Shown: piece after piece, positions 52,205-60,581 of the stretch
Position numbering within the stretch: the first letter of the stretch is position 1
Layout of the letters: every line of letters starts with the position of its first letter
NCBI GenBank assembly: GCA_902492655.1
Contig: CABUMF010000009.1
Span: 1-63,587 of the forward strand
Length of the DNA: 63,587 bases
Direction of reading: 5' to 3'
Origin: an uncultured Eubacteriales bacterium
Lineage (GTDB): Bacteria; Bacillota; Clostridia; HGM11514
Translations under genes and position numbers: made by a program
The notes under the pieces: generated by a model
Databases searched by the model: none
Told to the model about the DNA's origin: nothing
What the model saw: only the letters and a program-made list of their open reading frames with translations

Positions 52205-54644
52205 AAAAACAACAACTAAAAAGAATTCAAAAAAGAATGTTGAAGCCGCAAAAGAAGCGGAAATGAGGTGGCAGGTTACGGTTGTCATCCTTTTTGTGCT
52301 GGGAATTTTTTCGTTCCTTGCGATATACGGCAGTGCAATGGGGAAAATCGGTCAGCTTGTAAGGTCGGTTTTCGGGATTCTTCTTGGCGGAGGCGCTTAC
52401 CTTTTTCCGTTTTGGTTTGTGGCGGTTGCCGCATATGCGTTTATTAAAAAAGGAAACAAAATCAAGCTTCGCACAGGCGTCTCTGCGCTTCTTTTGGTGT
52501 TTCTTTCGGGACTTGTCGAATCTATCGAGAACTCAAAGGAATTTATGACGCTTCTTGACCGTGGTCGGGATCTGGCAGGCGGAGGAGTTTTTGGCGGCGG
52601 ACTTTATTTTTTATTGAGAGCTGTCGCTTCAAGAGCAGGCGCAACGATTATTCTTGTTGCACTTTCGGTTATTGCAATTATGATTATTACGGAGTTTTCC
52701 GTTAAGAATTTTATAAAAAACATGAATGACGGGGAAAAACAGGTTCGTAAAAAAGACGAAGAAGAAATGCCTCATGAAAATAAAAAGGCAAAAAAATCGG
52801 AAGTCTTGAATTTTGACGATTTTGTTCCGGAAACCAAGAATAACGGCTCAAGGCTCAAAATGCGTCCTCTTAAGTCTATTATCGACATTCCTCTCGATGA
52901 TGATGTGCCGGAGGTCGAGCCTAAAGAGCCTGAAAAACGGGTGTTTGACGAAATTCCCGAGCCTCCCGAGGAGGAAGAGTATATCCCGATGGATGTTACT
53001 CCGAAGAAAATAAAAAAGAAGGAAAAGCCTGAGGAAAAGGAAGAAAAGGGCGAAGGGGACGAAAAATTTGTCCCGGACGAAAAAAGCAACGAAAATATTG
53101 AATACATATATCCGCCAATTTCTTTGCTTTCGGCTCATAAGGGCGGAGGCGGACTTTCTCAAAAAGACCTGAAAATGAATTCTCAAAAGCTTGTGGATAT
53201 TCTGCAAAGCTTCGGCGTGACCGCAAAGGTTATCGGCGCAAGTGTCGGCCCTACCGTAACAAGGTACGAAATTGTTGCGGCATCGGGAACAAAGGTTACC
53301 AAAATCACAAATCTTGCGGAGGATATTGCGCTTCATATGGGCGTAAGCGGTGTAAGAATTGCACCCGTTCCGGAGCACAGCTCTTTGGGAATCGAGGTTC
53401 CCAACGACAGCAGCGTAATCGTAAATATAAGGGAATGTATTGAAACTCCCGAGTTTTCAAGCTACAAATCCAAGGTTGCATTTGCGCTCGGAAAGGATAT
53501 TTCGGGCAAGGTTATCATAGCAGATATTGCAAAGATGCCTCACTTGCTTATAGCAGGCTCGACGGGCTCGGGTAAGAGTGTGTGCATAAACACTATTATT
53601 TTAAGCATTCTTTACAAGGCGTCACCGACGGATGTAAAGCTTTTGATGATTGACCCTAAGGTTGTTGAGCTTAAGATTTATAACGGAATACCGCATCTTG
53701 TGTCACCCGTCGTTACAGATCCTAAAAAGGCGGCAAATGCTCTTAACTGGGCAGTCAGCGAAATGTCAAGAAGATACAAGCTTTTTGCGGATAACGGTGT
53801 TCGTGACATTAAGGGTTTCAACAAGCTTGCGGAAAAAGAGGATACCCTTAAAAAGCTTGAACATATCGTAATTATAATTGATGAGCTTGCCGACCTCATG
53901 ATGGCGGCTCCCAACGAGGTTGAGGATGCCATTCAGAGGCTTGCACAGCTTGCCAGAGCCGCCGGTATGCACCTTGTTGTCGCAACGCAGAGGCCGTCTG
54001 TCAATGTTATTACCGGCGTAATCAAGGCGAATATTCCGTCAAGAATTGCGTTTGCCGTTTCATCACAGGTGGATTCAAGAACGATTCTTGATGTTGCCGG
54101 TGCGGAAAAGCTTTTGGGTAAGGGCGATATGCTTTATCATCCCATAGGAGCACCCAAATCGGTAAGAGTTCAGGGCTCTTTTGTCAGCGATGATGATGTT
54201 GAGGCGGTTGTGGAATTTGTAAAGAACAATTCCGATCAGGTTCAGTATAATGAGGATGCGATCGAGTTTATAAAGCGTGAGCCGGAACAAAAAGGAAAAG
54301 GCAAAGAGGAAGAGGAAGAAGAGGACATCTGGGACATCAGGCTTCCCGAGGCTGTCGATATTGTTCTTAAAATGGGCAGTGCGTCAACCTCTATGCTTCA
54401 AAGAAAAATGGGAGTCGGCTATGCAAGGGCGGCAAGAATGGTTGACCAGCTTGAACAGCAGGGAATTGTCGGCCCTCCCGACGGCAGTAAGCCCAGAGAG
54501 GTGCTTATAACACGCCAGCAGTATCTTGAAATGGTAAACTATAAGGAAAACGAGCAAAGAAGCATGGACGATTATATCGATTCTTCCGATGAGGAACAGC
54601 TTGATTCCGATGACAAAGCCGAGGAAGAATTTGACGAAGAATAG
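52188..54644 (+). CDS. ftsK: DNA translocase FtsK/SpoIIIE
   Basis: 818 residues from TTG 52188 (AGGGGTGA upstream), giving the typical MAKTSKKTTTKKNSKKN; a GTG at 52179 lies within the ribosome-binding site. Four membrane segments (about 35-165), a charged proline/glutamate linker (about 180-310), an alpha/beta motor with Walker A GSTGSGKSVCIN (about 460), Walker B HIVIIIDELADLMM, ATQRPSVNVITG, and a C-terminal gamma winged-helix domain (about 720-785). Pumps the chromosome into daughter or forespore. One copy here cannot be assigned between division FtsK and sporulation SpoIIIE. Confidence 0.96.
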   Translation: MAKTSKKTTTKKNSKKNVEAAKEAEMRWQVTVVILFVLGIFSFLAIYGSAMGKIGQLVRSVFGILLGGGAYLFPFWFVAVAAYAFIKKGNKIKLRTGVSALLLVFLSGLVESIENSKEFMTLLDRGRDLAGGGVFGGGLYFLLRAVASRAGATIILVALSVIAIMIITEFSVKNFIKNMNDGEKQVRKKDEEEMPHENKKAKKSEVLNFDDFVPETKNNGSRLKMRPLKSIIDIPLDDDVPEVEPKEPEKRVFDEIPEPPEEEEYIPMDVTPKKIKKKEKPEEKEEKGEGDEKFVPDEKSNENIEYIYPPISLLSAHKGGGGLSQKDLKMNSQKLVDILQSFGVTAKVIGASVGPTVTRYEIVAASGTKVTKITNLAEDIALHMGVSGVRIAPVPEHSSLGIEVPNDSSVIVNIRECIETPEFSSYKSKVAFALGKDISGKVIIADIAKMPHLLIAGSTGSGKSVCINTIILSILYKASPTDVKLLMIDPKVVELKIYNGIPHLVSPVVTDPKKAANALNWAVSEMSRRYKLFADNGVRDIKGFNKLAEKEDTLKKLEHIVIIIDELADLMMAAPNEVEDAIQRLAQLARAAGMHLVVATQRPSVNVITGVIKANIPSRIAFAVSSQVDSRTILDVAGAEKLLGKGDMLYHPIGAPKSVRVQGSFVSDDDVEAVVEFVKNNSDQVQYNEDAIEFIKREPEQKGKGKEEEEEEDIWDIRLPEAVDIVLKMGSASTSMLQRKMGVGYARAARMVDQLEQQGIVGPPDGSKPREVLITRQQYLEMVNYKENEQRSMDDYIDSSDEEQLDSDDKAEEEFDEE

Positions 54645-54662
54645 TATTTTGAGGAATACAAA

Positions 54663-56588
54663 ATGTTTTTACCTATATCCAAAGATGAAATTAATATGTT
54701 GGGGTGGGACAGGCCGGATTTTGTGTATGTAATCGGCGACGCATATGTTGACCATCCCAGCTTTGGGCACGCCATTATTTCGAGGGTGCTTGAAGCGGAA
54801 GGCTTTAAGGTAGGCATTATTTCTCAGCCCGATTGGAGAAGCAAGGATGATTTTATGAGGCTGGGAAAGCCCCGTCTCGGATTTTTGGTGTCATCGGGCA
54901 ACATAGACTCTATGGTTAACCATTATACAGCCGCAAAAAAACGCAGGAGCGGCGATGCATATTCCCCCGGAGGAGAGGGCGGACGAAGGCCCGACAGATG
55001 CGTTATTGTTTATTGCAACAGAATAAGAGAGGCTTACGGAGACATTCCCGTAATAATCGGCGGAGTTGAAGCGAGCCTCAGGCGGTTTGCTCATTATGAT
55101 TATTGGGACGACCGTGTGAGAAGATCAATCTTGATCGATTCCCGTGCGGATATTCTGACATACGGAATGGGCGAAAGACAGATTCCAAAGATTGCGCATC
55201 TTCTTGACAGCGGTGTTAAGGTAAAGGATATAAGAGATGTGGACGGTTCTGTTTTTTGTATCCGTGAGGATGAAATCCCGGAAGATGCCGTTGTGCTCCC
55301 TTCATTTGAGGAGGTCAGAGACGATAAACGAAAATATGCGGACTCTGTGCGTATTCAATACGAACAAACGGATGCGGTTCGGGGAAAGCCTATGGTACAG
55401 GCTCATCAGGGAAGATTAATTCTACAGACAAAGCCCTGTATGCCTCTTTCAACGCCCGAGCTTGACAGGGTGTATTCGCTTCCATATGAAAGAACATATC
55501 ACCCTTCATACGAAAATGGCGTTCCCGCAATCGAGGAGGTTAAGTTTTCCCTTGCATCATCAAGAGGGTGCTACGGCTCGTGCAATTTTTGCGCACTCGC
55601 GTTTCATCAGGGAAGAGTTGTTACATCCCGCTCTCATGCTTCCCTTATAGAGGAGGCAAAAAAGTTTGTGCATGACCCTGATTTTAAGGGATATATCCAC
55701 GATGTTGGCGGACCTACGGCAAATTTCAGAAAGCCCGCTTGTGAAAAACAGCTCAAAACAGGAACCTGCATAAAGAAAAAGTGCTTGTTTCCCCATGTTT
55801 GTAAAGCTATCAAGCCTGATCATAAGGATTATCTCAGCCTGCTTAAAAAGCTCCGCTCCATTGACGGAGTGAAAAAGGTTTTTATCCGCTCGGGAATTCG
55901 TTTTGATTATCTTATGGCGGATAAGGATGACTCGTTTTTCCGTGAGCTTTGCAAATATCATGTGAGCGGTCAGCTTAAGGTTGCGCCCGAGCACATATCG
56001 GATAGAGTTCTTGAAAAAATGGGTAAGCCCGAATTTTCGGTTTATAAGAGGTTTTACAACAAGTTTTTCGAGATAAATAAGGCAATAGGGAAAAACCAGT
56101 ATCTTGTACCTTATTTTATGTCCTCGCACCCGGGAAGCACTCTCAACGAGGCAATAGAGCTTGCGCTGTATTTTAAAAAACAGCATTATGTTCCCGAACA
56201 GGTGCAGGATTTTTATCCCACTCCGGGCACGATTTCAACTTGTATGTTTTATACGGGGCTTGATCCTTTGACGATGGAGGAGGTTTATGTTCCGAAAACC
56301 TACGAGGAAAAGCAAATGCAAAGGGCACTTTTGCAGTTCTCAAGGCCCGAAAACTATAATATTGTAAAGAAAGCACTTATCAAGGCAGGACGGGATGACC
56401 TCATAGGCTTTGATAAAGATTGCCTTATAAAACCAAGGCGTAACGAAAGGATGAACACAAATGTCGGCAACTATACTGGACGGAAAGGCTCTTTCTCTGA
56501 AAATAAGAGAAGAACTGAAGAAAGAAGTAGAGGAAATAAGCAAAAACGGAAGAACTCCGGGACTGGCGGTGGTAATCGTAGGAGATGA
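54663..56588 (+). CDS. ygiQ: YgiQ-family radical SAM protein
   Basis: 641 residues. The iron-sulfur motif is SSRGCYGSCNFCAL (CxxxCxxC, about 300-313), preceded by a vitamin-B12-binding-like N-terminal domain and followed by IRSGIRFDYLM and an ELALYFKKQHYVPEQVQDFYPTPGT segment. YgiQ proteins are widespread and biochemically uncharacterised. The C-terminal tail (about 600-641) is nearly all basic, with R, K, N, G and S, and is encoded in the 128 nt shared with folD. Starts behind GAGGAAT. Confidence 0.9.
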   Translation: MFLPISKDEINMLGWDRPDFVYVIGDAYVDHPSFGHAIISRVLEAEGFKVGIISQPDWRSKDDFMRLGKPRLGFLVSSGNIDSMVNHYTAAKKRRSGDAYSPGGEGGRRPDRCVIVYCNRIREAYGDIPVIIGGVEASLRRFAHYDYWDDRVRRSILIDSRADILTYGMGERQIPKIAHLLDSGVKVKDIRDVDGSVFCIREDEIPEDAVVLPSFEEVRDDKRKYADSVRIQYEQTDAVRGKPMVQAHQGRLILQTKPCMPLSTPELDRVYSLPYERTYHPSYENGVPAIEEVKFSLASSRGCYGSCNFCALAFHQGRVVTSRSHASLIEEAKKFVHDPDFKGYIHDVGGPTANFRKPACEKQLKTGTCIKKKCLFPHVCKAIKPDHKDYLSLLKKLRSIDGVKKVFIRSGIRFDYLMADKDDSFFRELCKYHVSGQLKVAPEHISDRVLEKMGKPEFSVYKRFYNKFFEINKAIGKNQYLVPYFMSSHPGSTLNEAIELALYFKKQHYVPEQVQDFYPTPGTISTCMFYTGLDPLTMEEVYVPKTYEEKQMQRALLQFSRPENYNIVKKALIKAGRDDLIGFDKDCLIKPRRNERMNTNVGNYTGRKGSFSENKRRTEERSRGNKQKRKNSGTGGGNRRR

Positions 56589-57315
56589 TCCGGCTTCGAG
56601 AAAGTATGTTAACAACAAAAACCGTGCGTGCAGGGAGATAGGCATGGTTTCAAGAGAGTATGCGCTTTCGGCGGATACCGATGAGGCGGAGCTTTTGGAG
56701 CTTGTGGAAAAGCTCAACAATGACCCCGAAATTGACGGAATACTGGTTCAGCTTCCCCTCCCTCGCGGGATTGACGAAAGAAAGATTATTGATGCGATTT
56801 CTCCCGATAAGGATGTGGATGCGTTTCATCCCGAAAATGTAGGAAAAATTATGATAGGCGGAGGGACATTCCTTCCGTGCACGCCTGCCGGAATTATGGA
56901 GCTTATTAAGCTTACGGGGATTGATGTCTGCGGCAAGGAATGTGTTGTTGTGGGCAGAAGCAATATTGTGGGAAAACCCATGTCCATGCTTCTTTTGGCG
57001 GCAAACGGTACGGTTACGGTGTGCCATTCCAAAACCGAGAATCTTTCCGAGGTTACAAGGCGCGCCGATATTTTAGTTGTTGCGGTCGGCAAAGCTGAAA
57101 TGATTACGGCAGATATGATTAAACCCGGTGCGGTGGTTATTGATGTGGGAATGAATCGACTTGAGGACGGAAAATTTGTCGGCGATGTTGAGTTTTCGGG
57201 AGCAAAAGAGGTTGCAGGAGCAATTACTCCCGTTCCCGGTGGCGTTGGCCCGATGACAATAGCGATGCTTATGCGAAATACTTTAAGCGGATACAAAAAA
57301 AGAATGCTTCAATGA
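56461..57315 (+). CDS. folD: Bifunctional methylenetetrahydrofolate dehydrogenase/cyclohydrolase
   Basis: 284 residues from ATG 56461, the family start MSATILDGKALSLKIREEL. Catalytic Lys and Tyr region SRKYVNNKNRACREIGM, then LVQLPLPRGIDE, DVDAFHP, CTPAGIMEL, GRSNIVGKPMSMLL, and GGVGPMTIAMLM. Interconverts 5,10-methylene- and 10-formyl-tetrahydrofolate. It begins 128 nt inside the ygiQ gene in another frame, so translation is coupled. Last gene of the long run. Confidence 0.96.
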   Translation: MSATILDGKALSLKIREELKKEVEEISKNGRTPGLAVVIVGDDPASRKYVNNKNRACREIGMVSREYALSADTDEAELLELVEKLNNDPEIDGILVQLPLPRGIDERKIIDAISPDKDVDAFHPENVGKIMIGGGTFLPCTPAGIMELIKLTGIDVCGKECVVVGRSNIVGKPMSMLLLAANGTVTVCHSKTENLSEVTRRADILVVAVGKAEMITADMIKPGAVVIDVGMNRLEDGKFVGDVEFSGAKEVAGAITPVPGGVGPMTIAMLMRNTLSGYKKRMLQ

Positions 57316-57335
57316 CACATTTGTGAAAAAACATA

Positions 57336-57364
57336 TTGATTTTTAAAAAATAGTGTGTTATAAT
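57336..57364 (+). promoter_or_regulatory. Promoter of the lipoprotein gene
   Basis: TTGATT (57336-57341) and TATAAT (57359-57364), 17-nt spacer, followed by CGGAGG at 57393. Confidence 0.8.
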
Positions 57365-57408
57365 ATGTTATATTAAAAATATTATTATTGCTCGGAGGTC
57401 TTTACATC

Positions 57409-58257
57409 ATGAAAAAAATATTGGCAATGCTTATGGCATTATCATTAATGTTTGCATTTACAGGATGCGGTAAAGAAGCAAGTATTAAGGTTAAATCCTT
57501 AAATGCAAAGTCTGCGTATGCTTCTTATGTTTCCACAGCTTATACCGAAGTGGGCTACAGAATGAAGCTTACAACGGAATATGACGGAAATACGGAAAAT
57601 ATCGAGTATTCCACAATCTTCCCCACCGATGAAGCGAAGATTCAGTATAATTATAAGAGCGACTCCGTAAGAGCTGCTTTCGTTAACGAAACCTTAGAGG
57701 GTGCTTCGATTAATCTTTTGTTCCTCGATAACGGAGAGGAAAAGACGGCGACAGAATCCGTAGTTAAGGATGATCTTGTTAAAAAATATGCTATTTCATC
57801 TGCGGTAATCTCATCAAGCTTTGAAGAAGATAACATCTCAATGGAGCTTGGAGCGGAAAACTCCGGTTCTATGACATTTAATTGCAAGGGTGCTCCTTCC
57901 GACCTTGTAAAGCTCCTTCCGGGAGTTGACGAAAAGGATTCTCAGGTCAGAGATGAGCTCAAAGAGGTTACATATAAGTATGTTGTTGAAAACTCCGAGC
58001 TTAAATCCGTTGAAATCAGCGGCGTTATCGCAGGAAAAGAATTTAAAGCAAAGGCTGATTCCTTTGAGTTAATAGAAGATAAGAAGGCTTCTATGGAATT
58101 TGAAGACAGCGCAAGCTTTGAAAAGAAGATTACATCTGACCTTGAAGCTCTTGCAAAGCAGCAGGAGGAAGAGGAGCAGAAGGCTGAAGAAGCCGCAACA
58201 AGCGAAGGTGCCGCAGGCTCCGGAGCCACAGCAACAGAAGAAGAAACTGCTGAATAA
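57409..58257 (+). CDS. Lipoprotein of unknown function
   Basis: 282 residues from ATG 57409 behind CGGAGG; a frame reaching 57388 has no site. The signal peptide MKKILAMLMALSLMFAFTGC ends in a lipobox (FTGC), so the mature Cys20 is lipidated. The body is a beta-rich domain with three to four repeated strand-loop units, no recognised enzyme motif. The last 40 residues are a charged helix plus E/A/T-rich tail (AKQQEEEEQKAEEAATSEG). Likely anchored on the outer face of the membrane. It stands alone, with its own promoter and terminator. Confidence 0.85.
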   Translation: MKKILAMLMALSLMFAFTGCGKEASIKVKSLNAKSAYASYVSTAYTEVGYRMKLTTEYDGNTENIEYSTIFPTDEAKIQYNYKSDSVRAAFVNETLEGASINLLFLDNGEEKTATESVVKDDLVKKYAISSAVISSSFEEDNISMELGAENSGSMTFNCKGAPSDLVKLLPGVDEKDSQVRDELKEVTYKYVVENSELKSVEISGVIAGKEFKAKADSFELIEDKKASMEFEDSASFEKKITSDLEALAKQQEEEEQKAEEAATSEGAAGSGATATEEETAE

Positions 58258-58272
58258 TACTTTTGGTTTTTC

Positions 58273-58312
58273 GGTGCACGGAAACAATTTGTTTCCGTAC
58301 ACCTTCTTTTTT
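58273..58312 (+). terminator. Terminator after the lipoprotein gene
   Basis: Stem GGTGCACGGAAACAA / TTGTTTCCGTACACC with one mismatch near the base and a tiny loop, then TTCTTTTTTG. Confidence 0.85.
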
Positions 58313-58363
58313 GCCTCCTTATGCATATAATTAATTGAAAATCGAAATCTATGGAGGCAATTT

Positions 58364-59491
58364 ATGATATATCTTGACAATGCCGCAACAACCCTTATAA
58401 AGCCCGAAACAGTTTATACCGCCGTTCTTAATGCAATGCGGTGCGCCGCAAATGCGGGGCGAGGCGGATACTCCGAGGCTTCTGCCGCAATGAATCTAAT
58501 TTACGATACAAGGTGCAGAGCCGCAGAGCTGTTTGGAATCACAAGTCCAGAAAGAATTGTGTTTACCCAAAATGCAACCCATAGTCTAAACATCGCAATA
58601 AAAGGCGTTTTGAAATACGGCAGCCATGCGGTCATAACATCAATGGAGCATAACTCGATTTTCAGACCGATTTTTTCTCTCGCAAGAAAAAAGTTTATAA
58701 CATATTCCGTTGCGCAAGGGGATAAATTCGGGTTCGTTCCGGCGGAGTCGATAATAAACGAGATAAAGCCGGGCACATCTCTGATTGTTGTAACCCACGC
58801 TTCAAATGTATGCGGCACCGTAAACGATATTTATGAAATAAGAAGAAAAACCGGCGATATTCCTCTGCTTATTGATGCATCCCAAAGTGCGGGGATTGTA
58901 AAAATTGATATGAAACGCCTTAAAAACACATTGCTTGCGTTCCCGGGGCACAAGGGGCTTTACGGACCGCAAGGTACGGGCGGGCTTTATATTCCGGAAG
59001 GAATTGAGGTTTCGCCTCTTATGGAAGGCGGAACGGGAAGCGTTTCCGAATCTCCCGTGCAGCCGTCGTTTTTGCCCGACCGCTTTGAAAGCGGTACGCT
59101 TAATTCCCCGGGAATATCGGGGCTCGGAATGGGAATAAAGTATGTTTCGGAAAATTTTGATGATATAACAGAGAAAGAGAAACGCTTAACGAAAATCATG
59201 ATTTCGGGTATTAAAAAGCTGAAGGGCGTCAGGCTTTTGGGGTATGAAGGCACTGAAGGCAGAGTTGGGGTTGTGTCGGTTTGCTTTGAAAAAGCAGATT
59301 GCGTTGATGTTGCAAACGAGCTCGGAAGCGGCTACGGTGTTGCGGTGCGAGGGGGCTTGCATTGCTCTCCTCTTGCTCATAAAACACTTGGTACGGCAGG
59401 GTGCGGTGCACTTAGATTTTCAGTCGGTGCATTTAACAGCGAGGAGGATGTAGAAAAAGCGTTACATTATTTAAAGAAAATAATCGAATAG
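58364..59491 (+). CDS. Class V aminotransferase, cysteine-desulfurase-like
   Basis: 375 residues. PLP-enzyme landmarks: LDNAATTLIKPETV at the start, NATHSLNIAIKG, SMEHNSI, LLIDASQSAGI, and the PLP Lys in FPGHKGLYGPQGTGG (about 193). The sulfur-carrying Cys is in VRGGLHCSPLAHK (about 330), as in SufS/CsdA group II desulfurases. No sufU or iscU gene adjoins, so its acceptor is unknown and it could be a general sulfur donor or a selenocysteine lyase. Own upstream gap of 106 nt after a terminator. Confidence 0.88.
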   Translation: MIYLDNAATTLIKPETVYTAVLNAMRCAANAGRGGYSEASAAMNLIYDTRCRAAELFGITSPERIVFTQNATHSLNIAIKGVLKYGSHAVITSMEHNSIFRPIFSLARKKFITYSVAQGDKFGFVPAESIINEIKPGTSLIVVTHASNVCGTVNDIYEIRRKTGDIPLLIDASQSAGIVKIDMKRLKNTLLAFPGHKGLYGPQGTGGLYIPEGIEVSPLMEGGTGSVSESPVQPSFLPDRFESGTLNSPGISGLGMGIKYVSENFDDITEKEKRLTKIMISGIKKLKGVRLLGYEGTEGRVGVVSVCFEKADCVDVANELGSGYGVAVRGGLHCSPLAHKTLGTAGCGALRFSVGAFNSEEDVEKALHYLKKIIE

Positions 59492-59520
59492 TTTTTAATG
59501 TAACTATTTGAAGGGAAGGA

Positions 59521-59549
59521 TTGACGATTTAAAATTTTGATGATATAAT
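59521..59549 (+). promoter_or_regulatory. Promoter of the araC-type gene at 59.6 kb
   Basis: TTGACG (59521-59526) and TATAAT (59544-59549), 17-nt spacer. Confidence 0.75.
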
Positions 59550-59560
59550 ACATAATGAAG

Positions 59561-59607
59561 GGGCATTGCCGTTTATTTTAACGGAGTTATATAATACGCA
59601 AATGCCC
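59561..59607 (+). promoter_or_regulatory. Leader hairpin before the araC-type gene
   Basis: Nested stems immediately after the promoter: outer GGGCATTGC / GCAAATGCCC (59561-59569 and 59598-59607, one bulge) and inner CCGTT / AACGG. No T run follows, so it is not a terminator; it could stabilise the leader or bind a regulator. Confidence 0.45.
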
Positions 59608-59651
59608 TCATGATAAGATAAATTCTCACAGTTTTGGGAAGTGAATCAGAT

Positions 59652-60491
59652 ATGTACACTTATAATAAATACATGATGGACGGTAATATCAGGATATACC
59701 GCCAGCTGGGGTATGAAGAACCTCTGCACTTACATGATTTCATGGAATTTGTATATATAATCCGAGGGAAATATGTTCATACGGTTGACAATATACAGTA
59801 TCCCGTTACAAAAGGTGATTTGGTTGTAATTAACTACAATCAAACTCACGGTTTTTATTCCGATTGCAATTCCGAGCATTATAACATTCTGATAAAACCG
59901 GAATTCATCAGTGAAAAAATTGAAAAGCATGATGATGTTTTTGCGCTGCTTGAGCTTACGGAGTATGGTGATTTCAAAAACCTTATTGACAAACAAAATC
60001 CTGTAATCAGCTTCTCAAAAGAAGAACAAAAAAAGGTTGAAACCATTATCGGTTTGCTTGAAAGCGAGTTTGAAAAAACCGATTTCGGGCAACGGGTTGT
60101 AACTCATTCCTGCGTAAATCTGCTTCTTGCGATGATATTTCGTAAAATGTCGCATCCCAAACCCGTTTCAAACGAAATAATAAACAAAGAGACCCTTGAT
60201 TATATAAAGGAGCATTGCGGTGAAAAAATAACTTTGAAAACGCTGTGTCGGCAAGGTCATTACGATGTTTCATATTTCAGCAGAATGTTCAAAAAATATA
60301 CGGGGGTAACCTTTACAAAGTACTTGAAAGATATTCGTATTGAATGTGCGTGTGATTTGCTGAAAAGTACGGATGATAAGGTCAATGATATTTATATAAA
60401 GGTAGGCTACAGTGACAAAACAAAGTTTTTTAAGGATTTTAAAAGTTACACGAATACAACACCGCTAAAGTACAGAAACAGTCAAAATTAA
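59652..60491 (+). CDS. AraC-family regulator with cupin domain
   Basis: 279 residues from ATG 59652, preferred over a TTG at 59634 that has no site. N-terminal cupin: EEPLHLHDFMEFVYIIRGKY (His residues of the sugar-binding type) and YPVTKGDLVVINYNQTHGF. The C-terminal AraC domain has ITLKTLCRQGHYDVSYFSRMF and VNDIYIKVGYSDKTKFFKDF. It lies 90 nt before the ADP-ribosylglycohydrolase-family gene, whose promoter contains an operator-like repeat, so it is the likely local regulator, responding to a carbohydrate. Confidence 0.9.
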   Translation: MYTYNKYMMDGNIRIYRQLGYEEPLHLHDFMEFVYIIRGKYVHTVDNIQYPVTKGDLVVINYNQTHGFYSDCNSEHYNILIKPEFISEKIEKHDDVFALLELTEYGDFKNLIDKQNPVISFSKEEQKKVETIIGLLESEFEKTDFGQRVVTHSCVNLLLAMIFRKMSHPKPVSNEIINKETLDYIKEHCGEKITLKTLCRQGHYDVSYFSRMFKKYTGVTFTKYLKDIRIECACDLLKSTDDKVNDIYIKVGYSDKTKFFKDFKSYTNTTPLKYRNSQN

Positions 60492-60557
60492 ATACTTTTT
60501 TATGACATAAAAACAGCTTTATTTTATATTGATACTTTTGTATAATACAAGTATCAA
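60492..60557 (+). promoter_or_regulatory. Operator and promoter region of the ADP-ribosylglycohydrolase-family gene
   Basis: A 12-nt direct repeat, ATACTTTTtTAT (60492-60503) and ATACTTTTgTAT (60532-60543), with 40 bp between starts, matches AraC-type half-site spacing on one helix face. Overlapping it, TTGATACTT (60529-60537) and AAGTATCAA (60549-60557) form a perfect 9-bp inverted repeat around a TATAAT -10 box (60541-60546). Confidence 0.7.
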
Positions 60558-60581
60558 ACAAATTAAAGATAGGGTGGTTTT

